In this document: positions 23,501 through 34,358 of the stretch, piece by piece
Layout: each line of letters begins with the position of its first letter
Position numbering within the stretch: the stretch's first letter is position 1
DNA from: Hybos culiciformis
Lineage: Eukaryota > Arthropoda > Insecta > Diptera > Hybotidae
NCBI GenBank assembly: GCA_964007475.1
Contig: OZ023274.1
Location: forward strand, 76,271,303 to 76,335,302
Direction: 5' to 3'
DNA length: 64,000 nucleotides
Position numbers and translations under genes: made by a program
The notes under the pieces: generated by a model
What the model saw: only the letters and a program-made list of their open reading frames with translations
Databases searched by the model: none
What the model was told of the DNA's origin: nothing

Positions 23501-24188
23501 AGAAATTTTTGACAATTACATTTATATCTTATTCCCATTCCCTTAATAATAAGTACCTACTAAAAATTGCTTGGTGGAATATCTGCCTGTCTAATAACAG
23601 AAGTATTTATGTTATACCTATTTAAGTCTGAATGAAACCCCAAAAAATCGACAAAATTACCTACCTACATGTTTACGGTCCAAAAGCCGATTTCATATTT
23701 TCTTACTCCTTAACTATCCAACTACGACCTACCTACCAAAATTTTTTAAGGTAGTTTACCTGACGACCGTAATAAGTAATGATATATTTTCGATATTTGT
23801 CAGTTTCCAGTTTTAAAAAGCAAAATTAAGTAACGTAGCTACCTAGATAGGAAGGACGGCACTAACATAGATCGACACTTAGATTAAGAGAAATAAGCTA
23901 AGCTCATGCTTAACAATTATAGTTTATTAATTAAAAAACTTAATTAACTTTACCCAAATCATTGCATTCGGTAATCAAACTTAAATGATCACTGCCTTCA
24001 ACTTTAACCGGCTGCAATTGATCTTTATTGTATTGAGCAAATGCCGAGCTAGCTCCTTCTTTCAATAAATTATCATTTTTTAGCAATTCTCTAACATCAT
24101 TGAAAACTTCATTAAATTCACCGGGTGGAGCATGCACAATAAAATCACTGACAATTCGAACTTTCTCACTGTCACTAATTTCATCCAT
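20595..24188 (-). CDS. cpa: F-actin-capping protein subunit alpha (four exons, complete)
   Basis: Exons on the minus strand are 24188-23954, 21765-21596, 21526-21356 and 20870-20595. They join to 852 nt, 283 residues plus TAA, matching the usual 280-290 residues of the family. All introns are GT-AG: phase 1 for the 2.2-kb intron 1 and phase 0 for introns 2 and 3. Diagnostic segments are [15 protein letters not shown] (residues 19-33), [39 protein letters not shown] and [20 protein letters not shown], followed by TRTKIDW. The C-terminal tail that inserts at the barbed end is present (SIGKELKPQ). With the beta subunit (not in this window) it forms CapZ, which caps actin filament barbed ends, blocks monomer exchange and works at cell cortex, muscle Z-disc and dynactin. 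The ATG choice fits the family start. No damage is visible, so this is an intact single-copy housekeeping gene. Confidence 0.97.
21766..23953 (-). other. Intron 1 of the capping-protein gene
   Basis: The 2188-bp intron is bounded by a GT donor (23953-23952, minus) and an AG acceptor (21767-21766). It contains long T/A runs and a (CAA)n-like microsatellite near 22936-22962. No exon or nested gene was seen. Confidence 0.85.
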
Positions 24189-24726
24189 TATTTTTCTCTT
24201 TAACTTTTTTTTTTTTCTGTTTATTTATTTTTTGTTTAGATGATTCTTTTTATAAGTAGGTATATTTCTTTTTTTTTCTAAAATTAATAAAAAAAAAAAA
24301 ACATTTTTTTTTTTGTTTTTAATTTTGTTGTAATTTAAATATTAATTTAATTATAAATAAATTTATAAATAAAAAAAAAAAAAAAGAAATAGAAAAACCA
24401 AAAATGTGTGAAGAAAAAAGATGACGGAATCAAAAATATTTGGGAAAAAAGTACTAGAGGGAAAAATTAGTGCAAGAGCTAGTCTAATTGAATTTTATAA
24501 ATGAAAGTAGTTCGAAAAACTTTTAAAAACATGATTTCTCAAATATACTTTGTCCTAAAAAAAAAAAAATGTTGGTACCTAGTTTACGTTTAGCCGCAAA
24601 AAAAAGGTTATGTAGTAAACACAAATAGCGACGACAGCGATAGCGACTATAAAAAAAAAATAGAAACCATGTATTTGTATGAGAATGAACCACAGCCTGG
24701 CAATTGAATTTTTTTTCCGGCTAAAG
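24189..24726. other. Upstream region of the capping-protein gene
   Basis: Homopolymer-rich sequence directly 5' of the capping-protein start should include its promoter and leader, but no core element can be singled out. Near 24613-24648 the words GTAAACACAAATAGCGACGA and CAGCGATAGCGAC recur in inverted form at about 25550-25600, beyond the foldback element. Confidence 0.4.
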
Positions 24727-25102
24727 TGCCGTTTCCTTGAAATTGTCAGAATGGCCTAAAACTTGGAGGGGGGGTAGAGGCGGTGCCCAAACTTCCAAAA
24801 CTGAAATCAGTTTTTGGGGCTCGGGCCCCGTTTCGGAGATAGAGCCCCCCAAAGTTTTCATACATTTTGTATGGGAAATTTTTTTTTTGTTTTGGGGCAC
24901 CCCCTTTACCCTTTTCCCAAAAATAGGGCCAATCGGCCAAAAAAAAAAATTTCCCATACAAAAATGTAAGAAAACTTCGGGGGGCTCTATCTCCGAAACG
25001 GGGCCCGAGCCCCAAAAACTGATTTCAGTTTTGGAAGTTTGGGCACCGCCTCTACCCCCCCTCCAATTTTCAGGCCATTCTGACAATTTCAAGGAAACGG
25101 CA
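24727..25102. mobile_element. Foldback (long inverted repeat) element
   Basis: The left arm starts TGCCGTTTCCTTGAAATTGT and the right arm ends with its reverse complement, ACAATTTCAAGGAAACGGCA. The arms are about 160 bp each (24727 to about 24890, and about 24935 to 25102) with few mismatches, around a 40-50 bp spacer rich in CCC and GGG. The same short peptide (starting MKLSEWP) can therefore be read from either strand, which is an effect of the palindrome and not evidence of a gene. Its GC-rich arms stand out from the flanks. No clear target duplication was identified. Confidence 0.8.
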
Positions 25103-25177
25103 ATTACACCTTTTTTCCTTAAGAAAAGGAAAACAATAAGGAAGTCAAAGTTGTTGTTGTTTAACTGTCAAAATGTA

Positions 25178-25193
25178 CCCCCCCCCCCCCCCC
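25178..25193. repeat. Poly-C run of 16
   Basis: Sixteen uninterrupted C bases follow AAATGTA. A matching inverted partner GGGGGGTACATTTTCAA lies at about 25319-25336, so the two could pair around a 125-bp loop. Confidence 0.85.
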
Positions 25194-25574
25194 AAAGTTT
25201 TCACCACTCACTTTCACCACTCACTTTCACCACGAAAAAACCATATCAGTATTCCGTTTATAGGAAAAAAGTTTTAACAAAAGGGGAATATTGCAATCGG
25301 AAACTAACTTTTATTCTTGGGGGGGTACATTTTCAATTTTCAACACGCACTTCTTCTTACCACAATGTCAGTCACCTTTCTTTTACTATTTTTTCTATGG
25401 AATGAACACAATTGAGACGACTGGCGACAAACGGCATTGACGCCTGGCGACAAATCAGAAATGTTTCTATTTTGTCGCCGAGCGCCAACGACAACCATAT
25501 ATTTTTTTATTTTTCTATTTATTTATTTTTTTCCTGTTTATTTATTTTGTCGCCGTAATTGTGTTTACTCCAGT

Positions 25575-25630
25575 GACATCGCTGTCGTTGTCGTTGTAGT
25601 CGTCGTTGTTGCCGTCGTTGTCGCCCCAAT
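25575..25630. repeat. Imperfect GTC/GTT trinucleotide tract
   Basis: The plus strand reads GCTGTCGTTGTCGTTGTAGT, then CGTCGTTGTTGCCGTCGTTG, a run of GTC, GTT and GCC triplets. It is a degenerate microsatellite that reads as poly-valine or, on the other strand, Asn/Asp. It is not credible as protein. Confidence 0.75.
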
Positions 25631-26749
25631 CGTGCTTACTCCTTTAATCTGGGATTATTTCTAAACTATTTTTTTCGTAACATGAAACCTTAAAATAAAA
25701 GATGTTTCGGAGAAGGGGATTGCTAATAGAGAAGGACGATTGGACTAATATAATCTGAAACGGTTATGCTATGACCACAAAGGTTGCACATGATGGGTGG
25801 GTATGGGTACTAACCAAATTCATTTTTTCCCCTCATACCTATATTTAAAAAAAAATTAATACCTATTTATTTAAAAACCACCTAAAGTGGACCTTGAAAA
25901 GGAAACGCAAAAAAAAAAATTAAAATATTTGTTTTCAAAAACTCCGTATAGATAGGCAGGTATTTATTAAATACAGTTTAATTGATAATAAAAACTTTTG
26001 AAGAAATATCTTCCAATTACACCTATTTAATATAGTTTTGAGTATTTTCAATATTAAATTCTGAAGTCACGGCTCTAGCACTAATTCTTTATATTAAAAA
26101 ACATGATTCACCAAAGCGACCATAAGTCTCTAAAATTATCAATTTATTATTCTAAAATTGTTTATAATTTTTTTAATATTTACTTCTTTTTTTTTTTAAT
26201 TATTTCATAGGCGTATTATAAATTATTTTAATTAATTAAAAATTATTAAAAAAAAAACTGTGTCACACAAATATTTTTTTCCCGTTCACGTACTTGCTCA
26301 TTAAATTTTTTTGTAATACTTCATCAGCTGTCAAATATTGCAGTACTAGAATTTTTTATTTACAAAATAAAATGTACTAAAGAATTATTTAACAAATGTA
26401 CTAGTTGCAAAGTTTTTATTTATTTTCTCGTTCGTTGTTTACAATACAAATTAAATATCTTTTCTGGGTGTCGTGTATCTGTACTGTATCTATAAGCGTA
26501 CAAGCAAAGCAAAGAAGTAAAGATGGAATAAAAAAATATTTTTAAAGCTAAGTTAACACGGACATCAATATCAAGCCGTGTGATGAAAAAAATAAAAAAA
26601 CTGAACTAAAGGAAAGTCTTGTGGGGAACAAAAATTAAACCTAACAAATGTATGCAATTGTATGAAAATATCCAGAGATAAATTAAGGACGGATTTGTAA
26701 AAAGGGGGATTAATAATAAAATATTAAAATATCGTTAAATCATTAATAT

Positions 26750-26915
26750 TAATTTTTATAAAAAAAAAAACGGTTTGAATTAAATAAACATTTATATAAA
26801 TCGAACAAATTCAATCCAGCAATAAAAAAATAGGTAGTTTAGTTTCCGGATTGAATTTGTTCGAATTATGTAAAAATTTTATTCTATTTAACCCGGTTTT
26901 TTTATAAAAAATTAA
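26750..26915. repeat. Imperfect palindrome (possible foldback MITE)
   Basis: Left arm word CGAACAAATTCAATCC (about 26802-26817) is exactly inverted as GGATTGAATTTGTTCG (about 26849-26864). The pairing extends outward for about 65 bp with mismatches, through AACGGTTTGAATTAAATA and TATTTAACCCGGTTTTTTTA. The loop is about 30 bp. Target duplications were not resolved. Confidence 0.65.
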
Positions 26916-29900
26916 AATTTATGATTTAGCAAATTGCTTTAAATAATTTTTTTTATTTTATTTTTAATTTAATCCCTTTTTAGAAATCAATATTTAATTT
27001 TTTTGTAGGTGTTTTCATAAAGTTTCATACATTTGCTACGATTTTGTAAGCTTACGAGACTAGACGCTTTGAATTCCCTACCATCAAAAGTAGGTATCCA
27101 CCTATCCTTCTTGCTCCATCATTTAATATGAAAATTAATTTCCCTTTTCACGTATAGACGGGTTGAATGTTTATTCAACTTCTCTTCCAACTTGTTGAAA
27201 GTTCGCTACACACGTACAAAACTAAGTTGAGAAACTTGCATTTTAAAATCATCCAAAAGTCTTTAAGTATACACATTACTTAACTTCCGTTGCTGTTAGT
27301 ATCATTAACTATTATGAAAATAAAGTACATATACATTTTTAGAACATAATTAAACAAATTGTAAAGTTTACATAAAATTTTTACTTACAACTAGGTGTGA
27401 AATAAATCTCAGTTTATAGTTCAAAAATTTTTATCTGTGCATTATTTACAAAAAAAAAAAAATTTTAATTGACGAAGTATGATTATTTATTTTAATTATT
27501 ATTAAACAAGAAATTGAACTGGTTATAGGCCCGCATCATTGTTGTATACATATAATAGCGAGATCTTTCTCCTTACGTAATTTTGCTTTCGTTTTTTATG
27601 AAATTCATAAAAATTTTATATAAATAACATTTTATAAAATATGTATTTATTTTTATCTTACGCGTTTTACACATCTCATTTCATAATGTGTACATAATAT
27701 TTATGCTTTGTTTTTTTTTTTTTTTTTATGGAAATACTTATTGTGGAAAACGACCAACTAAGTATCATATTGTCATAGCATTGAAAAAGTTTGAGTACCT
27801 ATATGAAAAAGTTACAAGGTTAAAACATTTTTTTTCAGGACCAATGTTACTGCGACTTTATAATTTTCATATTAAAAAGGTATGTATAAAATGTTTTTAC
27901 TTAAATTTTTAATATTTTATTTTTGAAGAATTTTTTATGCCAATTTTAATTTATAGGAGGCCTGTAGATAGATGAAATGTTTTAAATGAAACTACAGTTT
28001 CAAGCCATTAAGAAAAAAAAGTAGTTTCTAATCAATCAACTTTTCAACTGTGAACCAGATTCCTGATCTCTGAATACAATTTTTATCGTTTGATTTTCAT
28101 TTTGAAATATAAATAATCTAATTTTCCCAGCTTCGTGCTGAACGAACATACAATGAAGCTTAATTATGGATATACAGAAATGTAATAAGAAAACAGAAGA
28201 CATTTACATTTTTTTTGCTTCAATAAAGTCAACTTAAGGGAACAAAAAAAGTTTGAAATAAATATTATTTAATTCATAATTATTGCAAAATACTTATGAA
28301 TCATCTACAAACATTTTTCGAAAGAAAATTCGATTAGGTAATTGAGATGGTCACTAAAAACCTTTCAATGATTTAATATCAGGCATATTCAAAATACAAT
28401 AGTCACTTTCTTGTATGTAATGTTACAAAAATATAAAATTATCAAAATGTGTTTTAATAGTGTAACATAATTTATTTCTTTAAAGGTTAAGAAATTTTAT
28501 ACATATAAAATGCTTTAAAAATTGTTTAATGCATTTTACAATGTAGGTACAATAATGTATGATTTACATGAATTTCGAAATTTCAACGAATTTTTATTTT
28601 ATGCAATTCATTTTACTGTAGACAAAATGTTTAAATGCGTTTATTAATGAGCTACTAACTAAAATTTTTTTTACCTTTGCTAAATGGATGTATGATAAGT
28701 GAATGTGAGCTTATAAATTTTGTGTAACCACAATTTCTTAGTATCATTAAATTCAGTTATAAAATTATGAACATAAAAAAAAAAATATAAAAACTACATG
28801 TATGTTATACATATAGTAAAACCAAATAGTGATATCAATATTTATGTAGTTCCCACATATTTAACATTTAATGCAAACCACATTTCAAATCTATTATTGC
28901 GCAGTTATTTTTTTTTCTTTTTTATTATTAAAGTTTCAGAAAAAGAAATTTCAATAAAGGTTTTGAATTACTTATCTTTATAATATTTTTAGTTACCAAT
29001 ATGAAACTAAAATAAAAATTAAAGTTTATGAATGTACTGTAATATTAGTTGTCAAAAATATTTTAGCTAATTGAATTGATTGAAATATTAATTTTTTAGT
29101 TATTTCACAAACGGTTAATTTAGTTATTTCATAAATGGTTCTTTAATGTTATGATATATGTTTTAAAATTTTACACAGATACATATGTTAATTTATATTT
29201 ATATAATATTTATAAACTTTAAACAGTTTTAAGTATAAATATAGAGTTATGTATCTTTTACATATCTATTAAATAAAATTGATTTTGTAAACTGGAAAAC
29301 TGCTGGATGATGGATTTTGATGCGGCTTTCAGCAAATTCAAAATAAACCGGGCTAAGCTGGAATACAGAAGACATACTTTTTTTTTTAATATTGTATGAA
29401 ATAAAAGCAAATACTTAAATTGTACTTTTGTTTCGAAGATTAATATTAGTTTGTACGATGGACATAAGGTCATATTGTGAAACATTTTGGGCTCGCTAAA
29501 GAATAATAATATCTTGCTATGATCTATTTAGTTTTCACAACTCAAGATAATTTTTATAATATAACTTCTATTATATAATAATGTAATAATAATAATACCT
29601 AAATTTTGTTTTTTTTCTATTTTTATATCTAAAATAAATTATTCATAAGGATAAGTCAATCTAATTTCTTGAAAAAAAAAAAAAAATTATAATAATTTAT
29701 AAAACAATACGCGTAATTATTATATTTTTGATCATATCCAACTATCAAAGTATTAAGTAATAGTTATATATTATTTTAATAAAACAAATTACATTAATTT
29801 GCCAAGTTAAGTAAAAATATTGGTTAATATTATATATTATAACTGTCATATATATACTTTTTTATATATACAAAAATATATTCACATATATGTAGACTTG

Positions 29901-30645
29901 TATTATTACAGTGTGTATAATAAAAAAAGTATATTGTTTGCAGAAAAATTATATTAAGATGTGAATGCATTAAAATTCTTTTAGCGATATAAGTTAAATT
30001 TCCAATTGTTGACAATTTCATGCATGTACTGATGTATACTTTCAATAATATAAGTTTCGAAGGAAAAAAAAAAAATTTAAAAATAGAAATTTCGGGTATT
30101 AATTATGACCAATTTCAGTTTTTCGACAGACATATTGTCGATTTTTCATATTTCATATTATGGTCGTTTTCTAAGATATCCTTGGCTCCTGTAATGATTT
30201 CTACAATTTGTTTCTTCTTATCTTTTACTTAATTTAAAGGAAATCGCTTTTTCAAACAAAAACTTGGAGAAATTCTTAACTTATATTTCTATTTATTTAA
30301 AACTGTAAAAAACTACATACTGCAAATATTTTCTCAGTCAACGATGTTATGTATATGATTTGCCTTATCAACAAAAAGACAATATATTCGATTGTTTTGA
30401 TTTTTAAAACATAATATGTACATAAACATAAATATATATACATATATCGTTTATTTAGTGTAAATTAATAATAATTTTTTTTTTGTACAAAGATATTGAA
30501 ATGATTGCACAAAAAATTTGTGTTTTTATTTGCTTGGAGAAAGTAATACGTGATTTGATTATTATCATAGTGTGTTAAAAAATATCAAAAATTATAAAAC
30601 GTTTTTGTTATATTTACATTTTTTATATTGCAGATTTTTAATATA

Positions 30646-30684
<39 letters not shown>
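30646..30684. repeat. (ATT)13 microsatellite
   Basis: Thirteen uninterrupted ATT triplets. Confidence 0.97.
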
Positions 30685-31696
30685 GTTTACCTAACGAATT
30701 GAAAACAATATTATTTTTTTTGAATACGTTAAAAAAACATAAATGGAGAGAGATTAATAAACTGGCATTTCTTTTGTTCTTAACTTTTGCGTAATTAGGC
30801 GACAAATGAGTTTTACTTAAATCTAATTCGTTAATGAACAATATTTAGCTTGAAAATATATACTTTCGCTGTGTATGGATGGGATCTCTTCGTTATTTTT
30901 ATACCGTAAAATGTAGAAAAATCTTGAACTTAAGCTTTAACGTAGACATGTTTGAGTAAAGTTATGAATTAACAGATAATCAAATGGTGTCAAAAAATTA
31001 ATTAAAAAAAATAATTCAATCAGATTTGAGTTTCGAATTAATCATCTCTTAATATTTCCTTGTAAGCTTGACTTTTTTTATTTTTAATTTTATTTGAAAA
31101 TTATTTTTAGATAATATAATATAATGCCTTCCTATTTACTTCTCAACAGGACTATGACGTGAACTGTGAAAATTCCGGGGAATTGCATATACTAATATAT
31201 ATTTAAAAATTTTAATATGTATAGTTGCCAAATCCTTGTTGTTTCTAAAAACTTTGAAAAACAAAAAATTCGTCCGATCTTTATACAAAAAGCTCTTTGT
31301 CTACAAACAAAAAAAAATTATTTAATGAAATGAAAAACTAAAAATCTTAGCCTATAATCTTTTAACACATGCTTATAGATTACGCATTAAATTTATTTGG
31401 GTAATTTTTTTTTTAGGTCAATTGTATTTAATATTCTAATCAGTTTTACTTCCCTGAATTTTAAATTCAAATATTTGTTTATAAGACATATATAATGTGT
31501 ATAGTATAAAAAAAATACATATAATAATGTAAAATTGGCGCACTTTTAATTTTTTTGAAGTTTATACTTCTTTTAACGCGGTGTATGATATAAATGAGTA
31601 ATTCTGTAGGGGGTAAAAATTTTTTTACTCATTCGAATTTGAGTTAAAAAAAAAAACGACATGCTGTACCGTTTGAATACTCAAAAAAAATGAGTC

Positions 31697-31954
31697 AACT
31701 CAATAATCATTTGTTATTTATAAAAACAAAATAATTTGGCGCGAAAAATTTAAATTCAAATTATTTTTAAAAATCTTTCGTTTACAAATTTTTTAAAATT
31801 TAAATTTTTTTTCAAATTAGGTAGTTCAATAATCATTTGTCATTTATAAAAACAAAATAATTTAGCACGGAAAATTTAAATTCAAATTATTTTTTAAAAA
31901 TCTTTCGTTTACAAATTATCTAACAACTAAAATTTATTTTTCAAAATAGGTAGG
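31697..31954. repeat. Tandem duplication of about 126-130 bp
   Basis: The words CAATAATCATTTGT(T/C)ATTTA and AAAATCTTTCGTTTACAAAT occur at 31701 and 31827 and downstream of each, giving two consecutive units of about 126-130 bp. Each unit ends TTCAAA(T/A)TAGGTAG, which leads into the next repeat class. Confidence 0.85.
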
Positions 31955-32197
31955 TCCGGTGAAATAAAGATTACCTGCCGAAAATTTTTTGGGCAGTGAC
32001 CTACGGTTAGGTCGTGCCGGCTCAAAATATGTTAAAAAAAATTTTTTCCTCCGATCAAATAATTAGATTACCTGACCAAAAATTTTGGATACGGAGCTAC
32101 AGTTAGAGTCTTCCCGCCTCAAAATATACCAAAATAATTTTTTTTTTTTAAATAGGTAGCTCGGGTGAGAAATAAAGATTACCTGCCCAAAAAAAAG
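31946..32197. repeat. AT-rich repeat units flanking the minisatellite, left side
   Basis: Units begin TAGGTAG and share AAATAAAGATTACCTGCC(C/G)A, then (T/C)TACGGTTAG or CTACAGTTAGAG and (G/C)CTCAAAATAT. Left-side units start at about 31946, 32068 and 32151. The last is cut short after ATTACCTGCCCAAAA, where the G-rich array begins. Confidence 0.8.
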
Positions 32198-33949
32198 GAA
32201 GGAAGTGAGGGCGGCAGTAAGGGCTGAAGAGAGGGCGGCAGTAAGGGCTGAAGAGAGGTCGGAAGGGAGGGCGGAACGGAGTACAGAAGTTAGGGCGGAA
32301 GTTAGGGCGGAAGTTAGGGCGGAAGTGAGGGCGGAAGTTAGGGCGGAAGTGAGGGCGGAAGTGAGGGAGGAAGTGAGGGTGGAAGTGAGGGCGGAAGTGA
32401 GGGCGGAAGTGAGGGCGGAAGTGAGGGCGGAAGTGAGGGCGGAAGTGAGGGCGGAAGTGAGGGCAGAAGTGAGGGCGGAAGTGAGGGCGGAAGTGAGGGC
32501 GGAAGTGCGGGCGGAAGTGAGGGCGGAAGTGCGGGCGGAAGTGAGGGCGGAAGTGAGGGCGGAAGTGAGGGCGTAAGTGAGGGCAGAAATGAGGGCAGAA
32601 GTGAGGGCGGAAGTGAGGGCGGAAGTGAGGGCGGAAGTGAGGGTGGAAGTGAGGGTGGAAGTGAGGTTGGAAGTGAGGGCGGAAGTGAGGGCGGAAGTGA
32701 GGGCGGAAGTGAGGGCGGAAGTGAGGGCGGAAGTGAGGGCGGAAGTGAGGTCGGAAGTGAGGGCGGAAGTGAGGGCGGAAGTGAGGGCGGAAGTGAGGGC
32801 GGAAGTGAGGGCGGAAGTGAGGGCGGAAGTGAGGGCGGAAGTGAGGGCAGAAGTGAGGGCAGAAGTGAGGGCGGAAGTGAGGGCGGAAATGAGGGCAGAA
32901 GTGAGGGCGGAAGTGAGGGCGGAAGTGAGGGCGGAAGTGAGGGCGGAAGTGAGGGCGGAAGTGAGGGCGGAAGTGAGGGCGGAAGTGAGGACGGAAGTGA
33001 GGACGGAAGTGAGGACGGAAGTGAGGGCGGAAGTGAGGTTGGAAGTGAGGACGGAAGGGCGGGCGGAAGGGAGGGCGGAACGGAGGACAGAAGTTAGGGC
33101 GGAAGTTAGGGCGGAAGTAAGGGCGGAAGTTAGGGCGGAAGTGAGGGCGGAAGTGAGGGAGGAAGTGAGGGTGGAAGTGCGGGCGGAAGTGAGGGCGGAA
33201 GTGAGGGCGGAAGTGAGGGTGGAAGTGAGGGTGGAAGTGAGGTTGGAAGTGAGGGCGGAAGTGAGGGCGGAAGTGAGGGCGGAAGTGAGGGCGGAAGTGA
33301 GGTCGGAAGTGAGGGCGGAAGTGAGGGCGGAAGTGAGTGCGGAAGTGAGGGCGGAAGTGAGAGTGGAAGTGAGGGCGGAAGTGCGGGCAGAAGTGAGTGC
33401 GGAAGTGAGGGCGGAAGTGAGGGCGGAATTAAGGCGGAAGTGAGGGTGGAAGTGAGGGCGGAAGTGAGGGCGGAAGTGAGGGCGGAAGTGAGGTCGGAAG
33501 TGAGGGCGGAAGTGAGGGCGGAAGTGAGGGCGGAAGTGAGGGCGGAAGTGAGGGTGGAAGTGAGGGCGGAAGTGAGGGCGGAGGTGAAGGCGGAAGTGAG
33601 GGCGGAAGTGAGGGCGGAAGTGAGGGCGGAAGTAAGGGCGGAAGTGAGGGCGGAAGTGAGGGCGGAAGTGAGAGCGGAAGTGATGGCGGAAGTGAGGGCG
33701 GAAGTGAGGGCGGAAGTGAGGGCGGAAGTGTGGGCGGAAGTGAGGGCGGAAGTGAGGGCGGAAGTTTTGGGCGGAAGTGAGGGCGGAAGTGAGGGCGGAA
33801 GTGAGGGCGGAAGTGAGGGCGGAAGTGAGTGCGGAAGTGAGGGCGGAAGCGAGGGTGGTAGTGAGGGCGGAAATCAGGTTGGTAGGGCGGAATCAGGTTG
33901 GTAGTTAGGGCAGAAGTGAGGGCGGAAGTGAGGGCGGAAGTGAGGGTGG
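32198..33949. repeat. G-rich 12-bp minisatellite, about 146 units
   Basis: The consensus unit on the plus strand is GTGAGGGCGGAA over about 1.75 kb. Variants include TTAGGGCGGAA, GTGAGGACGGAA, GTGAGGTTGGAA and GTGCGGGCGGAA. The strand is almost pyrimidine-free apart from the T of GTG and the C of GCGG, in sharp contrast to the surrounding AT-rich DNA. Two of three plus frames stay open over long stretches (Glu-Val-Arg-Ala or Gly-Ser-Glu-Gly repeats) simply because the unit is a multiple of three. Occasional one-base slips and stops break them, and no splice or start context supports translation. A block starting GCGGAACGGAG is present at 32271 and again at 33075 (804 bp apart), showing segmental duplication within the array. 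Confidence 0.97.
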
Positions 33950-34120
33950 AATTACCTGACCAAAAATTTTGGAGAGGGAGCTATGGTTAGGGTCTTCCCT
34001 GCTTAAAATATGCAAAAAAAAATGTTTTTTAAATAGGTAGCGCCGGTGAAATAAAGATTACCTGCCCAAAAGTTTTGGGTAGTTAGCTACTTTTAGAGTC
34101 GTCCTGGCTCAAAATATAAA
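33950..34120. repeat. AT-rich repeat units flanking the minisatellite, right side
   Basis: Two units of the left-side family resume here: ATTACCTGACCAAAAATTTT at about 33951, and TAGGTAGCGCCGGTGAAATA at about 34035 followed by AAGATTACCTGCCCAAAA. The minisatellite therefore lies inside this tandem family. Confidence 0.8.
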
Positions 34121-34122
34121 AA

Positions 34123-34358
34123 AAAACACACGAAGCAGTCATAGGAACTGCCGAAAGAAGTTTATACTTAAAGCTTTAAACTATGAAATAACAGTGGCTA
34201 TAAATGATGGGCTGCTCAGTACAAAATGTAAATTAAAATAAAAATCAGTCCAGCAGTAAAAAAGCAGTCCATTATTTGTAGTCATTGTTATTTCATAGTT
34301 TAAAGCTTTAAGTATAAACTTCTTTCGGCAGTTCCTATGACTGCTTCGTGTGTTTTTT
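34123..34358. repeat. Long hairpin with perfect 66-bp stem
   Basis: The left-arm segment from CACACGAAGCAGTCATAGGA through CTTTAAACTATGAAATAAC (about 34127-34192) is the exact reverse complement of the segment ending CCTATGACTGCTTCGTGTG (about 34287-34352). Pairing continues inward for about 25 bp with mismatches that are all transitions, leaving a loop of about 45 bp. It could be a foldback MITE or the DNA of a hairpin-RNA precursor. No flanking target duplication was resolved. Confidence 0.9.

Larger units (their letters stand above)
25103..31690. other. AT-rich intergenic stretch with small repeats
   Basis: No gene was supported. It contains a run of 16 C at 25178-25193, short TTTCACCACTCAC repeats at 25198-25232, a GTC/GTT tract at 25580-25625, a palindrome at about 26750-26915 and an (ATT)13 array at 30646-30684. 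A short open stretch around 29310-29385 (plus; FDAAFSKFKINRAKLEYRRH) is too brief to call. Confidence 0.4.

Noticed and set aside
24721..25405. Two similar proteins starting MKLSEWP, one on each strand
   Set aside because: They are mirror readings of the arms of the foldback element at 24727-25102.
32205..33904. Glu-Val-Arg-Ala repeat proteins (123, 288 and 154 codons) on the plus strand
   Set aside because: They come from a 12-bp minisatellite; the frame is broken by slips and stops and no splice site, leader or non-repeat domain exists.
32198..33949. CRISPR-like regular repeats
   Set aside because: There are no unique spacers; it is a continuous 12-bp tandem array in a eukaryotic genome.
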